NCBI RefSeq assembly: GCF_007289895.1
Contig: NZ_CP041660.1
Coordinates: 2,542,001 to 2,606,000 of the forward strand
Direction of reading: 5' to 3'
Source: Catenovulum sediminis
Lineage (GTDB): Bacteria; Pseudomonadota; Gammaproteobacteria; Enterobacterales; Alteromonadaceae
Length of the DNA: 64,000 nucleotides
The position numbers were made by a program, and so were the translations under genes. A model generated the notes under the pieces. That model saw only the letters and a list, made by a program, of their open reading frames with translations. It did no database searches and had not been told where the DNA came from. Shown in pieces: positions 26,325 to 35,166 of the stretch (the first letter of the stretch is position 1; every line of letters starts with the position of its first letter).

Positions 26325-27008
26325 ATGATTCAAATAGAGTTTTTCCATGATGCTGTATGTGGCTGGTGCTATATACAGTCTCCCAGATTAAGAGCGATTG
26401 CCGAGCGTTATCCGGTTGAAGTGATTCATCGTTCGTTTGTATTGCAAAAAAATAACGATGAAATGATCAGTCGGTTCGGCTCTATGGATGCTGCAAAAAA
26501 CGAAATACTGCAACATTGGCAGCATTGTAAAGCTTACGCTGATGCGCCTGAATTGATCAACATTGAGGGCATGAGAGCAGCGGCTTTTGATTATCCGACT
26601 GGTTATTTATCTGCCCGATATGCCAAAGCGGTTGAGCGTGTCGGTGAACAAATCAGCGGACAAGCGGGTGGGCAGTGCGCGCATTGGGATTTTTTTGATG
26701 CGGTGCAAAAAGCACATCTTTATTTTAATCAGAACATTAATGATCCAAAGGTTTTGGATGACATAGTTACACAATTGCAGTTGCCGCTTGATCAGATACA
26801 CAAGGTACTGTTATCGCAGGAAAACGCAGATGATGTTGAACGTGATTTACATCGCGCGCAGGAGCGGGGTATTAGCCGAATTCCAGCATTTTTAATCAAT
26901 GGCCAAAATGTGGTGTCTCAGTCGCTTTCATATTCACAACTTGCCACTTTAATTCAGTCTGAATTAGATAAAAAAGCTGTTTCTGGACAAGCGGAGGAAT
27001 TGTTATGA
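26325..27008 (+). CDS. DsbA-family (FrnE-like) thiol oxidoreductase
   Basis: A 227-residue protein without a signal peptide, so cytosolic. The thioredoxin-type active site CGWC is at about residues 12-15 (IEFFHDAVCGWCYIQSPRL), with the cis-proline loop in RGISRIPAFLINGQNVVSQ. This is the cytosolic DsbA-like class that includes FrnE and 2-hydroxychromene isomerase relatives. It overlaps the nitroreductase gene by 4 bases (ATGA). AGAGG upstream of ATG 26325 serves as ribosome site. Confidence 0.85.
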   Translation: MIQIEFFHDAVCGWCYIQSPRLRAIAERYPVEVIHRSFVLQKNNDEMISRFGSMDAAKNEILQHWQHCKAYADAPELINIEGMRAAAFDYPTGYLSARYAKAVERVGEQISGQAGGQCAHWDFFDAVQKAHLYFNQNINDPKVLDDIVTQLQLPLDQIHKVLLSQENADDVERDLHRAQERGISRIPAFLINGQNVVSQSLSYSQLATLIQSELDKKAVSGQAEELL

Positions 27009-27631
27009 ATATCATTGAAGCTCTTAACTGGCGCTATGCGGTGCGCCAGTTTTCGCCAGAAAAAATTGCACCTGCTGTCATTCAAAAGTTGGTTGAAGCG
27101 ACTCGGTTATCCGCATCGGCGTATGGTTTGCAGCCATACCGGTTGCTGGTGGTCCGTAATAGAGAGACGCGAAATCAGTTGTTAAAGCACTCGTTTGGAC
27201 AAGAGAAAGTAAGAGATTGTTCTCATCTTTTTGTTTTGGCGATAAATACTGAGATAAACGAAGCATTTCTTGATCAACATTTTAATATGGTTGAGCAACA
27301 ACGGGATCTGCCATCTGGCGCATTAAATGGGTTTGCCAATCATGTTAAAGACGTAATGTTGTCTATGACTCAGGCGGAATTGAAGGTCTGGGCAGAAAAT
27401 CAAGCACATATTGCGCTTGGGAATTTGTTAACCGTGGCGGCGATAGAAGGCGTTGATGCATGTCCAATGGCTGGTTTTGATAAGTCGGGTTTTGATGCGG
27501 TTTTACAATTGCCTCGTTTGGGATTGGCTTCTGCAGTTATATGCACATTGGGTCAGCGCGCAGATACTGATTTAAGTGCAGACTATCCAAAGGTGAGAGT
27601 GCCTAGCGCCGAATTTTGTTTGGACATGTGA
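27005..27631 (+). CDS. NAD(P)H-dependent nitroreductase-family flavoprotein
   Basis: A 208-residue FMN enzyme of the NfsB/YdgI type. The N-terminal WRYAVRQFSPEKI and ATRLSASAYGLQPYRLLVV hold the FMN-binding Arg and Ser residues. The middle block WAENQAHIALGNLLTVAAIE and the GVDACPMAGFD motif are typical. It should reduce nitro compounds or quinones with NAD(P)H, probably as a dimer. GGAGG precedes the ATG, inside the DsbA-like gene. Translation is coupled to the genes on both sides. Confidence 0.88.
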   Translation: MNIIEALNWRYAVRQFSPEKIAPAVIQKLVEATRLSASAYGLQPYRLLVVRNRETRNQLLKHSFGQEKVRDCSHLFVLAINTEINEAFLDQHFNMVEQQRDLPSGALNGFANHVKDVMLSMTQAELKVWAENQAHIALGNLLTVAAIEGVDACPMAGFDKSGFDAVLQLPRLGLASAVICTLGQRADTDLSADYPKVRVPSAEFCLDM

Positions 27632-28065
27632 GCGTGAACATTTTACTCGCATTAATTGCTGGCGGTTTAATAACACTACAAGCCAGCATTAATAGTCAAT
27701 TGGGCGTTATCTTACGCAATACTTTGCTGGCAACGCTTGTGGCTTTTAGTGTTGCTGCTTTTGTGTCGGCGATCGTGCTTTTTGCGACACATCCTTATAT
27801 ACCAGGCAAACCTTTGGTTAAAACAATTCCGATGTACCTATGGTTTGGCGGGGGCTTGAGTGCGGTTGGGGTTGGCTTGTTTTACTATCTGATTCCTAAA
27901 ATGGGAGCGGGTTCTATGATGTCGGTCGCGCTTACAGGGCAATTACTCACTGCGGTTGTCTTGAGTCATTTTGGTTTGTTTGGTTTACCGCAAGTGCCTA
28001 TTACGCCTTCGAGAATATTAGGCGGTGGTGCTATGGTTCTTGGTTTAGTTTTACTTAATAGGTGA
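27628..28065 (+). CDS. YdcZ/DMT-family membrane transporter
   Basis: About 145 residues with four to five hydrophobic segments (LLALIAGGLITLQASINSQL, LVAFSVAAFVSAIVLFA, YLWFGGGLSAVGVGLFYYLI, MMSVALTGQLLTAVVLSHFG, ILGGGAMVLGLVLLN). It belongs to the DUF606/YdcZ half-size drug/metabolite transporters, which act as dimers. I chose GTG 27628, which overlaps the previous stop (GTGA); GTG 27634 is also possible. Confidence 0.8.
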   Translation: MSVNILLALIAGGLITLQASINSQLGVILRNTLLATLVAFSVAAFVSAIVLFATHPYIPGKPLVKTIPMYLWFGGGLSAVGVGLFYYLIPKMGAGSMMSVALTGQLLTAVVLSHFGLFGLPQVPITPSRILGGGAMVLGLVLLNR

Positions 28066-28069
28066 TGTT

Positions 28070-28798
28070 ATGAAGCTTGCCTCGCAAAAAAATATTCAGA
28101 ATATGGTGTCGTTGTGGCAGCGATACGGTGCCCGTAAAAAAGGGGCGTTTTGGTATTCAAATAGCTGGCCAAACCGGGTTTGGCATGATGCATTGGCCGA
28201 AAATCAAACTATTGCTCAGGCACACAACTTGCAGCTAGATAAACTGCAAAAGCTTGTGGTTTACCCAGTACAGTCATGTACAGGTTTATCCTCTAGTCTG
28301 GGTTGTAAAGCAGGTTTGAATTCTGCTTTAACGTTAGGTTTTCAGTTGCAGTTAATGAATCTAAATTTAACAGGACGCCAGTTTCCCCACTGTGATAAAA
28401 CTGAGTTAACCAGTATATCCCCAAATGATGATAAGCTTATCCACGCCTTTTCTAAACTCTGTAGCCTTGGCTTTGGTTATACAATTGATACAGGTGTTTT
28501 ACAAAAAGTAGTGCAAGATAATGATGTGAAACTGGTGTTTTTAAGCGTTGCCAACAGGCAGGTGGCGACTGCATTGTTGCATTGTACCGGGGATACATTG
28601 GGCGTTTATCAATTGGCGGTTCCTGAGCAATATCGCGGACGCGGTTACGCGAAGTCAATCATGTTACATATTTTACATTATGCGCAGCGAAATGAGTTTG
28701 AATTTGTCAGTTTGCAGGCTTCTGAAATGGGGCTTGGGATCTACCAAAAACTGGGTTTTAGCATATCTGGGCGCATTGATGTTTATCAGCAGCTTTAA
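28070..28798 (+). CDS. GNAT-family N-acetyltransferase
   Basis: A 242-residue protein starting 4 bases after the YdcZ stop. The C-terminal half is a GNAT fold: VYQLAVPEQYRGRGYAKSIM (acetyl-CoA pyrophosphate loop RGRGYA), then FVSLQASEMGLGIYQKLGF. The N-terminal ~120 residues are less conserved and may hold substrate specificity. The substrate is unknown. It is co-transcribed in the DsbA-like to LysR run. Confidence 0.82.
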   Translation: MKLASQKNIQNMVSLWQRYGARKKGAFWYSNSWPNRVWHDALAENQTIAQAHNLQLDKLQKLVVYPVQSCTGLSSSLGCKAGLNSALTLGFQLQLMNLNLTGRQFPHCDKTELTSISPNDDKLIHAFSKLCSLGFGYTIDTGVLQKVVQDNDVKLVFLSVANRQVATALLHCTGDTLGVYQLAVPEQYRGRGYAKSIMLHILHYAQRNEFEFVSLQASEMGLGIYQKLGFSISGRIDVYQQL

Positions 28799-28809
28799 AT
28801 GGAGGCAAT

Positions 28810-29703
28810 ATGCATAAAATATCACTTGAACAGTGGCGCACTTTTATTACCGTTTATAATTGTGGTGGCTTTGCGCAAGCTGGAGATGCGTTATATAAAA
28901 CGCAATCGACAATTAGCCATAGTATTAAAAAACTGGAAAAAATAGTCGGTAGTCCGCTATTTGAACTGGTCGGGCGAAAAGCGGTGATTACGCCATTTGG
29001 TGAAAGTTTATTGTCAGCTGCGCGACAGCTGGTCACGCAGGCGGATAATTTGGAACATGATGCGATATCGCAAAAGTCTGAGGTGGGCCACACGTTAAAT
29101 ATCGCCGTGGATACTTTGTTTCCCCGTTTATTATTAACTGATATTTTGCATCAATTGACAGATTGTTTTCCGAATTTAAATATCCAGTTGTATGAAACTG
29201 TGCTGTCTCGCTGCGCTGAACTACTTGAAGATGGAACGGTTGATGTTGGTGTAGCAAGTTTGATACCCAAAGGTTATATCGGCCATTGGAACAATCCAGT
29301 GGAATTATTTGCTGCCGCGCATCCGCAACACCCGTTGTTTGCAAGAGATAATATCCAACTGAGTGAGCTTGAAAATTATCGGCAAATTGTTATTCGTGAC
29401 GGTGGATTACGCACGAATGTTAATTCTGGTTGGTTAGGGAGCCGTAATCGTTTAACGGTTTCTTCGGTTGCTGAAGCAGTAACTTGTGTCAAGCAACAAC
29501 TTGGTTTTGCGTGGCTTCCTAGTTGGATGTTAGACCGATCTGAAAATGCTGGTGAGCTCGCGCCGCTTAAACTTATACATGGTATGAAACGTACCGTTGT
29601 GCTGCAAGCGACCATTAGACAATCGAGTATCGACGACCCAGTTATTCAGCAGCTCTCGAAGCTGTTTGATCGTTATCTAAAGCAAATACCGCAACAACAG
29701 TAA
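28810..29703 (+). CDS. LysR-family transcriptional regulator
   Basis: A 297-residue regulator. HTH at about 3-62 (EQWRTFITVYNCGGFAQAGD, ALYKTQSTISHSIKKLE), then an effector domain. The WLPSWMLDRS block and the overall layout are typical of LysR type regulators of redox or transport operons. GGAGG precedes ATG 28810. It lies 11 bases after the GNAT gene, so it is last in the operon that starts with the DsbA-like gene and may autoregulate it. Confidence 0.87.
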   Translation: MHKISLEQWRTFITVYNCGGFAQAGDALYKTQSTISHSIKKLEKIVGSPLFELVGRKAVITPFGESLLSAARQLVTQADNLEHDAISQKSEVGHTLNIAVDTLFPRLLLTDILHQLTDCFPNLNIQLYETVLSRCAELLEDGTVDVGVASLIPKGYIGHWNNPVELFAAAHPQHPLFARDNIQLSELENYRQIVIRDGGLRTNVNSGWLGSRNRLTVSSVAEAVTCVKQQLGFAWLPSWMLDRSENAGELAPLKLIHGMKRTVVLQATIRQSSIDDPVIQQLSKLFDRYLKQIPQQQ

Positions 29704-29748
29704 AAACAACAAAAAACAATCGATTAAATATATTTAATAGGCCGAGCC

Positions 29749-30840
29749 ATGTTTAGAATACTTAAAGTTTTATCGCTTCTTTTATACGCAATTTCGATTA
29801 GTGCGCTCGCAGCCGATAGTGGTGCAAAGAATGGGCAGCAGGAATTAGAAATACTGCATTCCGGTGAACAAATTATTGCCGGCAGTTTATGGTTGCCAGA
29901 GGTTAAATCGACACCTTCATTGGTTATCATGCTTACGGGCAGTGGGCCGCAAGACAGAGATGAAACCTTAGATGGATTTAAGGTATTTAAAACGTTAGCG
30001 CATCATTTTGCGGCTGCCGGGATACCCAGTTTTAGATTTGACGACCCCGGCGTTGGCGGTAGCAGTGGTGTGTTTAGCAAAGCTACATTACAAGACCATA
30101 CCCGCGATGTGCTGGCAATTATTCAGTTTTTCAAACATTCTAAAGAGTACGGTTTCAACAAGTTTGTATTACTGGGTCATAGTCAAGGCGGGATAGTTGC
30201 TGCACATGTGGCAGTTGGCAATGCAGACGTGTCAAAAGTCGTGTTGATGGGCGCACCTTCTGTGCCTTTAGTTGATTTGGTTTTGTATCAACTGAGACTT
30301 GAATACGCAAATGCAGCGGTTCCTAAGAACCAGATTGAAGAGGTGGTTTCAGCACATAATCAACTTATGTGGGCCGTTAACAATAATGGCAATTTACAAC
30401 GGGCAGAATCACGCTTTAAAAATGCGACAATTGATATTTTGAGCTATCACGCCAGCCAAGATCAGAATCAACATGAAAAAGCGAACAGGGCTGTTTCGCA
30501 GCAAGCTGAAAATCAGTATGACGAAATGAGATATGTCTATAGCATGCCTTCTTTGGCGTCATTTTTATATCATGATACTGCATTGGATTATGCAAAACTT
30601 TCTGTTCCTGTGTTGTCTTTAATGGGCGGTAAAGATCTGCAAGTGACAATTGAACAAAATAAAGATGCGATGGAAATAGCGTTTTTAAAATCCGCAGCCC
30701 AATTTGACTTGAGAGTGTTTAACAATGCTAACCACTACTTTCAAACCGCTCAAACAGGGTTAAGAGATGAGTATCAACATCTGGATAAAAATTTCACAGA
30801 CGGTTTTGTTACTACACTCACGAATTGGTTGATTCAGTAA
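29749..30840 (+). CDS. Secreted alpha/beta hydrolase
   Basis: A 363-residue protein with a signal peptide (SLLLYAISISALAADS, cleavage near 22). The hydrolase core includes LVIMLTGSGPQDRDETLDG, FRFDDPGVGGSSG and the nucleophile elbow LLGHSQGGIVAAH (Ser at about 145). The acid is probably in LSLMGGKDLQV and the His in NANHYF. It resembles periplasmic dienelactone-hydrolase/BAAT-like esterases (S9/UPF0227 relatives). Substrate unknown. It stands alone. Confidence 0.8.
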   Translation: MFRILKVLSLLLYAISISALAADSGAKNGQQELEILHSGEQIIAGSLWLPEVKSTPSLVIMLTGSGPQDRDETLDGFKVFKTLAHHFAAAGIPSFRFDDPGVGGSSGVFSKATLQDHTRDVLAIIQFFKHSKEYGFNKFVLLGHSQGGIVAAHVAVGNADVSKVVLMGAPSVPLVDLVLYQLRLEYANAAVPKNQIEEVVSAHNQLMWAVNNNGNLQRAESRFKNATIDILSYHASQDQNQHEKANRAVSQQAENQYDEMRYVYSMPSLASFLYHDTALDYAKLSVPVLSLMGGKDLQVTIEQNKDAMEIAFLKSAAQFDLRVFNNANHYFQTAQTGLRDEYQHLDKNFTDGFVTTLTNWLIQ

Positions 30841-30944
30841 GTTTGTAGGCTGTTTTATCACAATATAAAACAATCAGCATATTATTAAACATTTAAAGTG
30901 TAAAAGGCTTAAATTTAATCTCAGTGGGGCATCTCATCTTGTTA

Positions 30945-31832
30945 TCAGAGCGCAATTTTCTTTGCAAAGAAGTCGATAAATGCGGCGATCCGCGAAGATA
31001 CTGCAGAGTTTTTGTAATAGACAGCGTGAACTTCTTCTCTAGGGTTCGGTGAAATAACTGCCCCCGGCAATACTTCAATAAGGCGGCCGCTCTTTAAATC
31101 TTTGCTGATCATAAAGTTTGATAGTAAGGCGATACCGTTTCCATTTAATACCAGTTGTCTTAGGGCTTCTCCATTTGTTGCAGTTAAAGCGGGTTTGATG
31201 TTTACTTTTTCTTTTAAATACCAGTTATTGAGTTTTGGAGAGTCGGTAAATCCTATCAGTTTGTGTTGTCTCAGCTCTATAGGTGACTGTGGTGCATTAC
31301 ATTTGGCGAGATAACGCGGGCTTGCCACTAAATGCAGCCTGCTATTACCTAAATTTTTAGCGTAGAGGTTAGAATCAGCCAGCTTGCCAATACGAATTGC
31401 GACATCCGTTTTCTTTTCGATTAAATCAACAATATTTTCATTGGAGATAAGATCTAATTGAATTTCAGGGTAGGCAATTTGGAAGTCTTCTATATATGGA
31501 ATAATTTGATGGATCAAAAACGGGCTGGCTGCATCGACTCTTAGTTTACCTTGTGGCGCACCTTTTAGGTCATTTAATGCTGCTTCACCTCTATTTAAAG
31601 CGCTCAATCCTTCTTTAGCATATTTTAGAAATAGGTGGCCTTCTTCGGTTAATTCAATTCGGCGCGTGCTTCTATTTAACAAGGTTACATTTAACTCTTG
31701 TTCAAGCCGGGCAACCGAGCGAGAAATTTTGGCAACTTGTGTATTGTGCAAGTTGGCAGCTTTGGTGAAGCTGCCAGATTCAACAACTGTGATAAAGTTT
31801 TCTAAATCTTCTGTTTTTGATTTTACGCCCAT
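30945..31832 (-). CDS. LysR-family regulator (divergent from MFS transporter)
   Basis: A 295-residue regulator. ATG 31832 has AAGG 7 bases upstream; a GTG two codons earlier is possible. HTH region: DLENFITVVESGSFTKAANL, NTQVAKISRSVARLEQELN. The effector domain is complete. It is divergent from the MFS gene with 140 bases between, the usual layout for a regulator of its neighbour. CATTTT-TTAC-AAAATG (31878-31893) is a possible operator. Confidence 0.87.
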   Translation of the reverse strand: MGVKSKTEDLENFITVVESGSFTKAANLHNTQVAKISRSVARLEQELNVTLLNRSTRRIELTEEGHLFLKYAKEGLSALNRGEAALNDLKGAPQGKLRVDAASPFLIHQIIPYIEDFQIAYPEIQLDLISNENIVDLIEKKTDVAIRIGKLADSNLYAKNLGNSRLHLVASPRYLAKCNAPQSPIELRQHKLIGFTDSPKLNNWYLKEKVNIKPALTATNGEALRQLVLNGNGIALLSNFMISKDLKSGRLIEVLPGAVISPNPREEVHAVYYKNSAVSSRIAAFIDFFAKKIAL

Positions 31833-31877
31833 TTGCACGCCTTTTATAAACCACCTGTTAGTCTATTTTTATTATTA

Positions 31878-31893
31878 CATTTTTTACAAAATG
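31878..31893. promoter_or_regulatory. Palindrome in the LysR-MFS intergenic region
   Basis: CATTTT, 4-base spacer TTAC, AAAATG. A 6+6 perfect palindrome midway between divergent starts. Candidate operator for the LysR protein. Confidence 0.35.
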
Positions 31894-31941
31894 GTTTTGC
31901 TATTATTGCTGTTTCTGTTGTTAATGTTTTTGTTGAAAATG

Positions 31942-31963
31942 CCTCAACTTTTACCATTTGAGG
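31942..31963 (+). promoter_or_regulatory. Hairpin covering the MFS ribosome site
   Basis: CCTCAA (31942-31947) can pair with TTGAGG (31958-31963), which contains the GAGG ribosome site for the MFS ATG at 31973. The loop is 10 bases. The hairpin would lower translation when formed. Confidence 0.35.
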
Positions 31964-31972
31964 ATTTTTAAT

Positions 31973-33148
31973 ATGCCCTTAGCTTTACTCGCGCTTACTT
32001 TAAGCGCTTTCGCTATTGGAACCACTGAGTTTGTTATTGTTGGATTAGTGCCCACGATTGCTGCAGATTTAGGGGTTTCTTTACCCTCCGCGGGTCTTCT
32101 CGTAAGTTTGTACGCGCTGGGTGTTGCCATTGGTGCGCCTGTATTGACTGCTTTAACCGGTCGTTGGAATCGTAAATCGGTACTGTTAACTTTAATGGCA
32201 CTTTTTGTATTAGGTAATCTGTTAGCGTGGCAAGCACCCAGTTATGAAACGCTGATCTGTGCCAGGATATTAACGGGGTTGGCGCATGGCGTTTTCTTTT
32301 CTATTGGTTCAACCATTGCAACGAGTTTGGTTCCAAAAGAAAAAGAAGCCAGTGCAATTGCAATTATGTTTACGGGTTTAACCGTTGCTTTGGTGACTGG
32401 GGTTCCACTTGGCACATGGATAGGGCAGGAATTTGGCTGGCGAGCGACATTTTTAATTGTATCAATTTTAGGTTTAGTCGCATTAATTGGCAGTGCCGTT
32501 TTGGTTCCTGCAAATTTAAAACAAGCCGCACCTGCTGCACTTTCTGAGCCGTTAAAGGTATTAACTCAACCCCGTTTGTTATTAGTGTACGCAATGACAG
32601 CCGTGGGGTATGGCGGTACTTTTGTTGCTTTTACTTACCTTGCACCGATACTCGAACAAGTATCTGGTTTTGCTGCAAGTTCTATTGGTTTGATTATGCT
32701 GGTTTATGGTGTGTCTGTCGCAATCGGAAATATTTGGGGCGGTAAACTTGCCGATAAAATGGGGCCGGTAAAAGCTTTGCATATTATTTTTTCAGCTTTG
32801 GCGCTGGTTCTTCTTGTTTTTACCTTCACCGCAGATAGCCAAATTGGCGCTGTATTGACGGTATTGGTTTGGGGCGCATTTGCTTTTGGTAATGTCCCCG
32901 GACTGCAAGTTTATGTTGTGCAACTAGCCGAAAAATACACGCCAAATGCGGTTGATGTTGCGTCAGGGTTGAATATAGCCGCCTTTAACCTAGGTATTGC
33001 AATAGGCTCAATTGTTGGTGGGGTTATTGTTGAAGATATGACACTTATGGATACACCTTGGGTAGGTGCGTTAATTGTTGTATTTGCGATTGTTTTAACA
33101 AGAATTTCAGGGGTACTTGATGCTCGTGAGCAAACTAAACTCGCTTGA
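31973..33148 (+). CDS. MFS efflux transporter, DHA1/AraJ type
   Basis: A 391-residue inner-membrane protein with 12 predicted helices. Motif A is GRWNRKSVLL (after loop 2-3), and the N-terminus LTLSAFAIGTTEFVIVGLVP is characteristic of the DHA1 group that includes AraJ, YdhP and PbuE. ATG 31973 follows GAGGA; the in-frame TTG 15 bases upstream is within the ribosome site. Probable drug, purine or sugar efflux by proton antiport, regulated by the divergent LysR. Confidence 0.88.
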   Translation: MPLALLALTLSAFAIGTTEFVIVGLVPTIAADLGVSLPSAGLLVSLYALGVAIGAPVLTALTGRWNRKSVLLTLMALFVLGNLLAWQAPSYETLICARILTGLAHGVFFSIGSTIATSLVPKEKEASAIAIMFTGLTVALVTGVPLGTWIGQEFGWRATFLIVSILGLVALIGSAVLVPANLKQAAPAALSEPLKVLTQPRLLLVYAMTAVGYGGTFVAFTYLAPILEQVSGFAASSIGLIMLVYGVSVAIGNIWGGKLADKMGPVKALHIIFSALALVLLVFTFTADSQIGAVLTVLVWGAFAFGNVPGLQVYVVQLAEKYTPNAVDVASGLNIAAFNLGIAIGSIVGGVIVEDMTLMDTPWVGALIVVFAIVLTRISGVLDAREQTKLA

Positions 33149-33265
33149 AGCTAAAGTTTGCTACCAAATTGGCTAATATCTAATTGAGATCGCCTGCATC
33201 TATACGACAAAACCGTAGGCGACCAGAATCCAACCGGCTAACGCACCATTTATCGTAAAGTAAAT

Positions 33266-33651
33266 TCAAATGGCTTTATTAATGCATACAATAAAATAAA
33301 AGGTTTGTGACGACTCTTTTATTTCTTTGGCTTGTAACAAGCCATAATCGCCAAACTCGGCAGTTATTGTGTCTTCATCATAATAAAATAAGTTAACACC
33401 GTGTTTACTGGCGAACCTATTTGGGCTGAGTTTTGTTCCTTGGCCATAGCTTGCGCTATTTTTGGATAAGGCGACAAATACCATATATCCGCCAGGTTTT
33501 AGTTGCTGGTAACAATTTTGTATTAGCCGTTTTCGTTCTTGTTCATCCAGTAAGTGTATAAGGGCATAGCAGAATCGGCCGGCTTAAAGCCCCACATGCT
33601 TTGTTTGTCTTTGAAGCTAGCTTCCCAAAACTCTAATTTTTCCCTACTCAT
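33266..33651 (-). pseudogene. Methyltransferase gene with internal deletion and frameshift
   Basis: Reading leftwards from ATG 33651: MSREKLEFWEASFKDKQSMW and GFKPADSA, then the frame changes to ALIHLLDEQERKRLIQ / NCYQQLKPGGYMVFVALSKNS and ends at 33266. The piece between, which should hold the SAM-binding glycine motif (about 70-80 residues), is missing. The two parts fit a tellurite-resistance/TehB-like or UbiE-like methyltransferase. The product cannot bind SAM, so the gene is dead. Confidence 0.75.
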
Positions 33652-33659
33652 GCATTACC

Positions 33660-34560
33660 TTAACGCAGTTCTTGAACTAATTGGTGATGAGCTCCAACGC
33701 CTGCCAACACACCAGAAGCTGATGCAAAGGTGGCATTTTGCATGGGATTAACAATATCCCCTGCAGCAAAAACACCGGCTACTGTGGTTTGTTTAAAGTC
33801 GTCGGTGACAAAGATCTCACCCATTGGCCCTTGAGTAAACTCACAACCTAATTGTTGAGGAATGGGGCTTGCCATTTGTGTTTTGGGGCCAATATATAAC
33901 CCTTTAACGTCGATAAGGCGGCCATCTTTAAGTTTAACCGCAGAAATATCCGTGCCTTCGCCTAACACTTCAATGACAGGTGAGTGTTCAAGCTGAACAC
34001 CTCGTTGTTCTAAAAAGAGCTGTTGTTCTGGATCGGGTAAATGCTGCCCCTGTGAAAAATACGTTGTGATGCCCCAGTCTGGGATCATTCCGGCTTGGTG
34101 CAAAGACATTGGTCCAGTGGCGATAACGCCTAATGAACGATTTCGTAATTCATAACCGTGGCAATATGGACAATGCACAACGGTTTTTCCCCAATACTCT
34201 TGTAAACCTTTGATATTAGGTAATGTGTCTTGTAAGCCCGTGGCAATAATTAATTTTTTGCCTGTCAGTTGGAATTGATTGTCGAGCTGGATAATAAACT
34301 CATTGCCATCTTTACGCACACCAATCACCTTGGCTTCGATGATACGTGCTGTGGGATAAGCGAGTAATTGTTGCCATGTTTTTTTTTATTGCACTTGGGC
34401 TTTGACCATCTAGGCCAAAAAAACCATGGGAGTGTTTAGCAAAACGGTTTCTTGGTTTGCCTGCATCAATAACAGTTACTTTGCGTTGACCTCTAACTAA
34501 TTGCATGGCAGCAGACAGGCCAGCAAAACTGCCACCTATAATCAAAACATCTTGTAACAT
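33660..34560 (-). pseudogene. Thioredoxin-reductase-like FAD oxidoreductase, frameshifted at an A9 tract
   Basis: The 5' part (from ATG 34560, GAGGA upstream) has the FAD motif DVLIIGGSFAGLSAAMQL and stops early. The rest of the protein continues in another frame from about 34380 (KTWQQLLAYPTARIIEAKVI) to 33660, with IIATGLQDTLPN, VVHCPYCHGYELR (CxxC), and GVFAAGDIVNPMQNATFASA. The break is a run of nine A (T at 34379-34387 on the plus strand); eight would restore a ~300-residue protein. So it is either a recent pseudogene, a phase-variable gene, slippage-corrected, or a sequencing error. Confidence 0.8.
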
Positions 34561-34588
34561 CACTTTTCCTCAATAATCCAACTTATGA

Positions 34589-34613
34589 AACATTTTATGT
34601 TACATAAAATGTT
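34589..34613. promoter_or_regulatory. Perfect 25-bp palindrome, candidate Rrf2 operator
   Basis: AACATTTTATG (34589-34599), spacer TTA, CATAAAATGTT (34603-34613). Every base of the 11-bp arms pairs. It lies between the divergent oxidoreductase and Rrf2 genes, 29 bases from the oxidoreductase ATG, so binding would block that promoter. Confidence 0.65.
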
Positions 34614-34731
34614 GGAGTCAATACATGCAACATTTAAAGTTTCGTGATATCATTTTTTATAGGTTTTTGTCGTGTATCTAAAAGTCAGCACGCAAAATAT
34701 CAATCCGCAATACAGCACTGAACGAGAAAAA

Positions 34732-35136
34732 ATGAGAAAAGACAGTCGACTATCCCGCATGCTTCATATTTTGATCCACATGGCTCAGATGGAACAAGCG
34801 GCTACCTCCGAATTTATAGCCACAATGTTAAATACAAATCCTGTGGTGGTACGACGAACCATGGCTTGTTTGCGGGAGAAAGGTTATGTGACATCAGTTA
34901 AGGGGCATGGCGGCGGCTGGCGTTTAAATGTTGCCCTGGAAGACATTACTTTATTAGATATTCATAATGCACTCGGTGAAAGCTCAGTATTTACCATAGG
35001 TTTAACTGATGAACATACCGAATGCATTATAGAAAAGGCAGTAAATAGAGAAATAGGCGACGCCTTAGCTGCTTCAGAAGCCTTACTATTAAGGCGCTTT
35101 GGCGAAGTTACTTTGGCTCAGCTCGCCCTCATATAA
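34732..35136 (+). CDS. Rrf2-family transcriptional regulator
   Basis: A 134-residue regulator. Winged HTH: MRKDSRLSRMLHILIHMAQ, EFIATMLNTNPVVVRRTM, GYVTSVKGHGGGWRLN. The single Cys (HTECIIEK) is not the three-Cys cluster of IscR/NsrR, so iron-sulfur binding is unlikely; it is closer to YwnA/CymR-like members. I chose ATG 34732; the longer frame from GTG 34672 adds 20 unrelated residues. It is divergent from the oxidoreductase pseudogene, and the palindrome at 34589-34613 is its likely target. Confidence 0.82.
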   Translation: MRKDSRLSRMLHILIHMAQMEQAATSEFIATMLNTNPVVVRRTMACLREKGYVTSVKGHGGGWRLNVALEDITLLDIHNALGESSVFTIGLTDEHTECIIEKAVNREIGDALAASEALLLRRFGEVTLAQLALI

Positions 35137-35166
35137 CTCTAGATAATAGCAGCATTAAGCAATGCA

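Noticed and set aside
33189-33221. TCGCCT...AGGCGA hairpin after the MFS gene
   Set aside because: A 6-bp stem with a long loop and no T-run; too weak to call a terminator.
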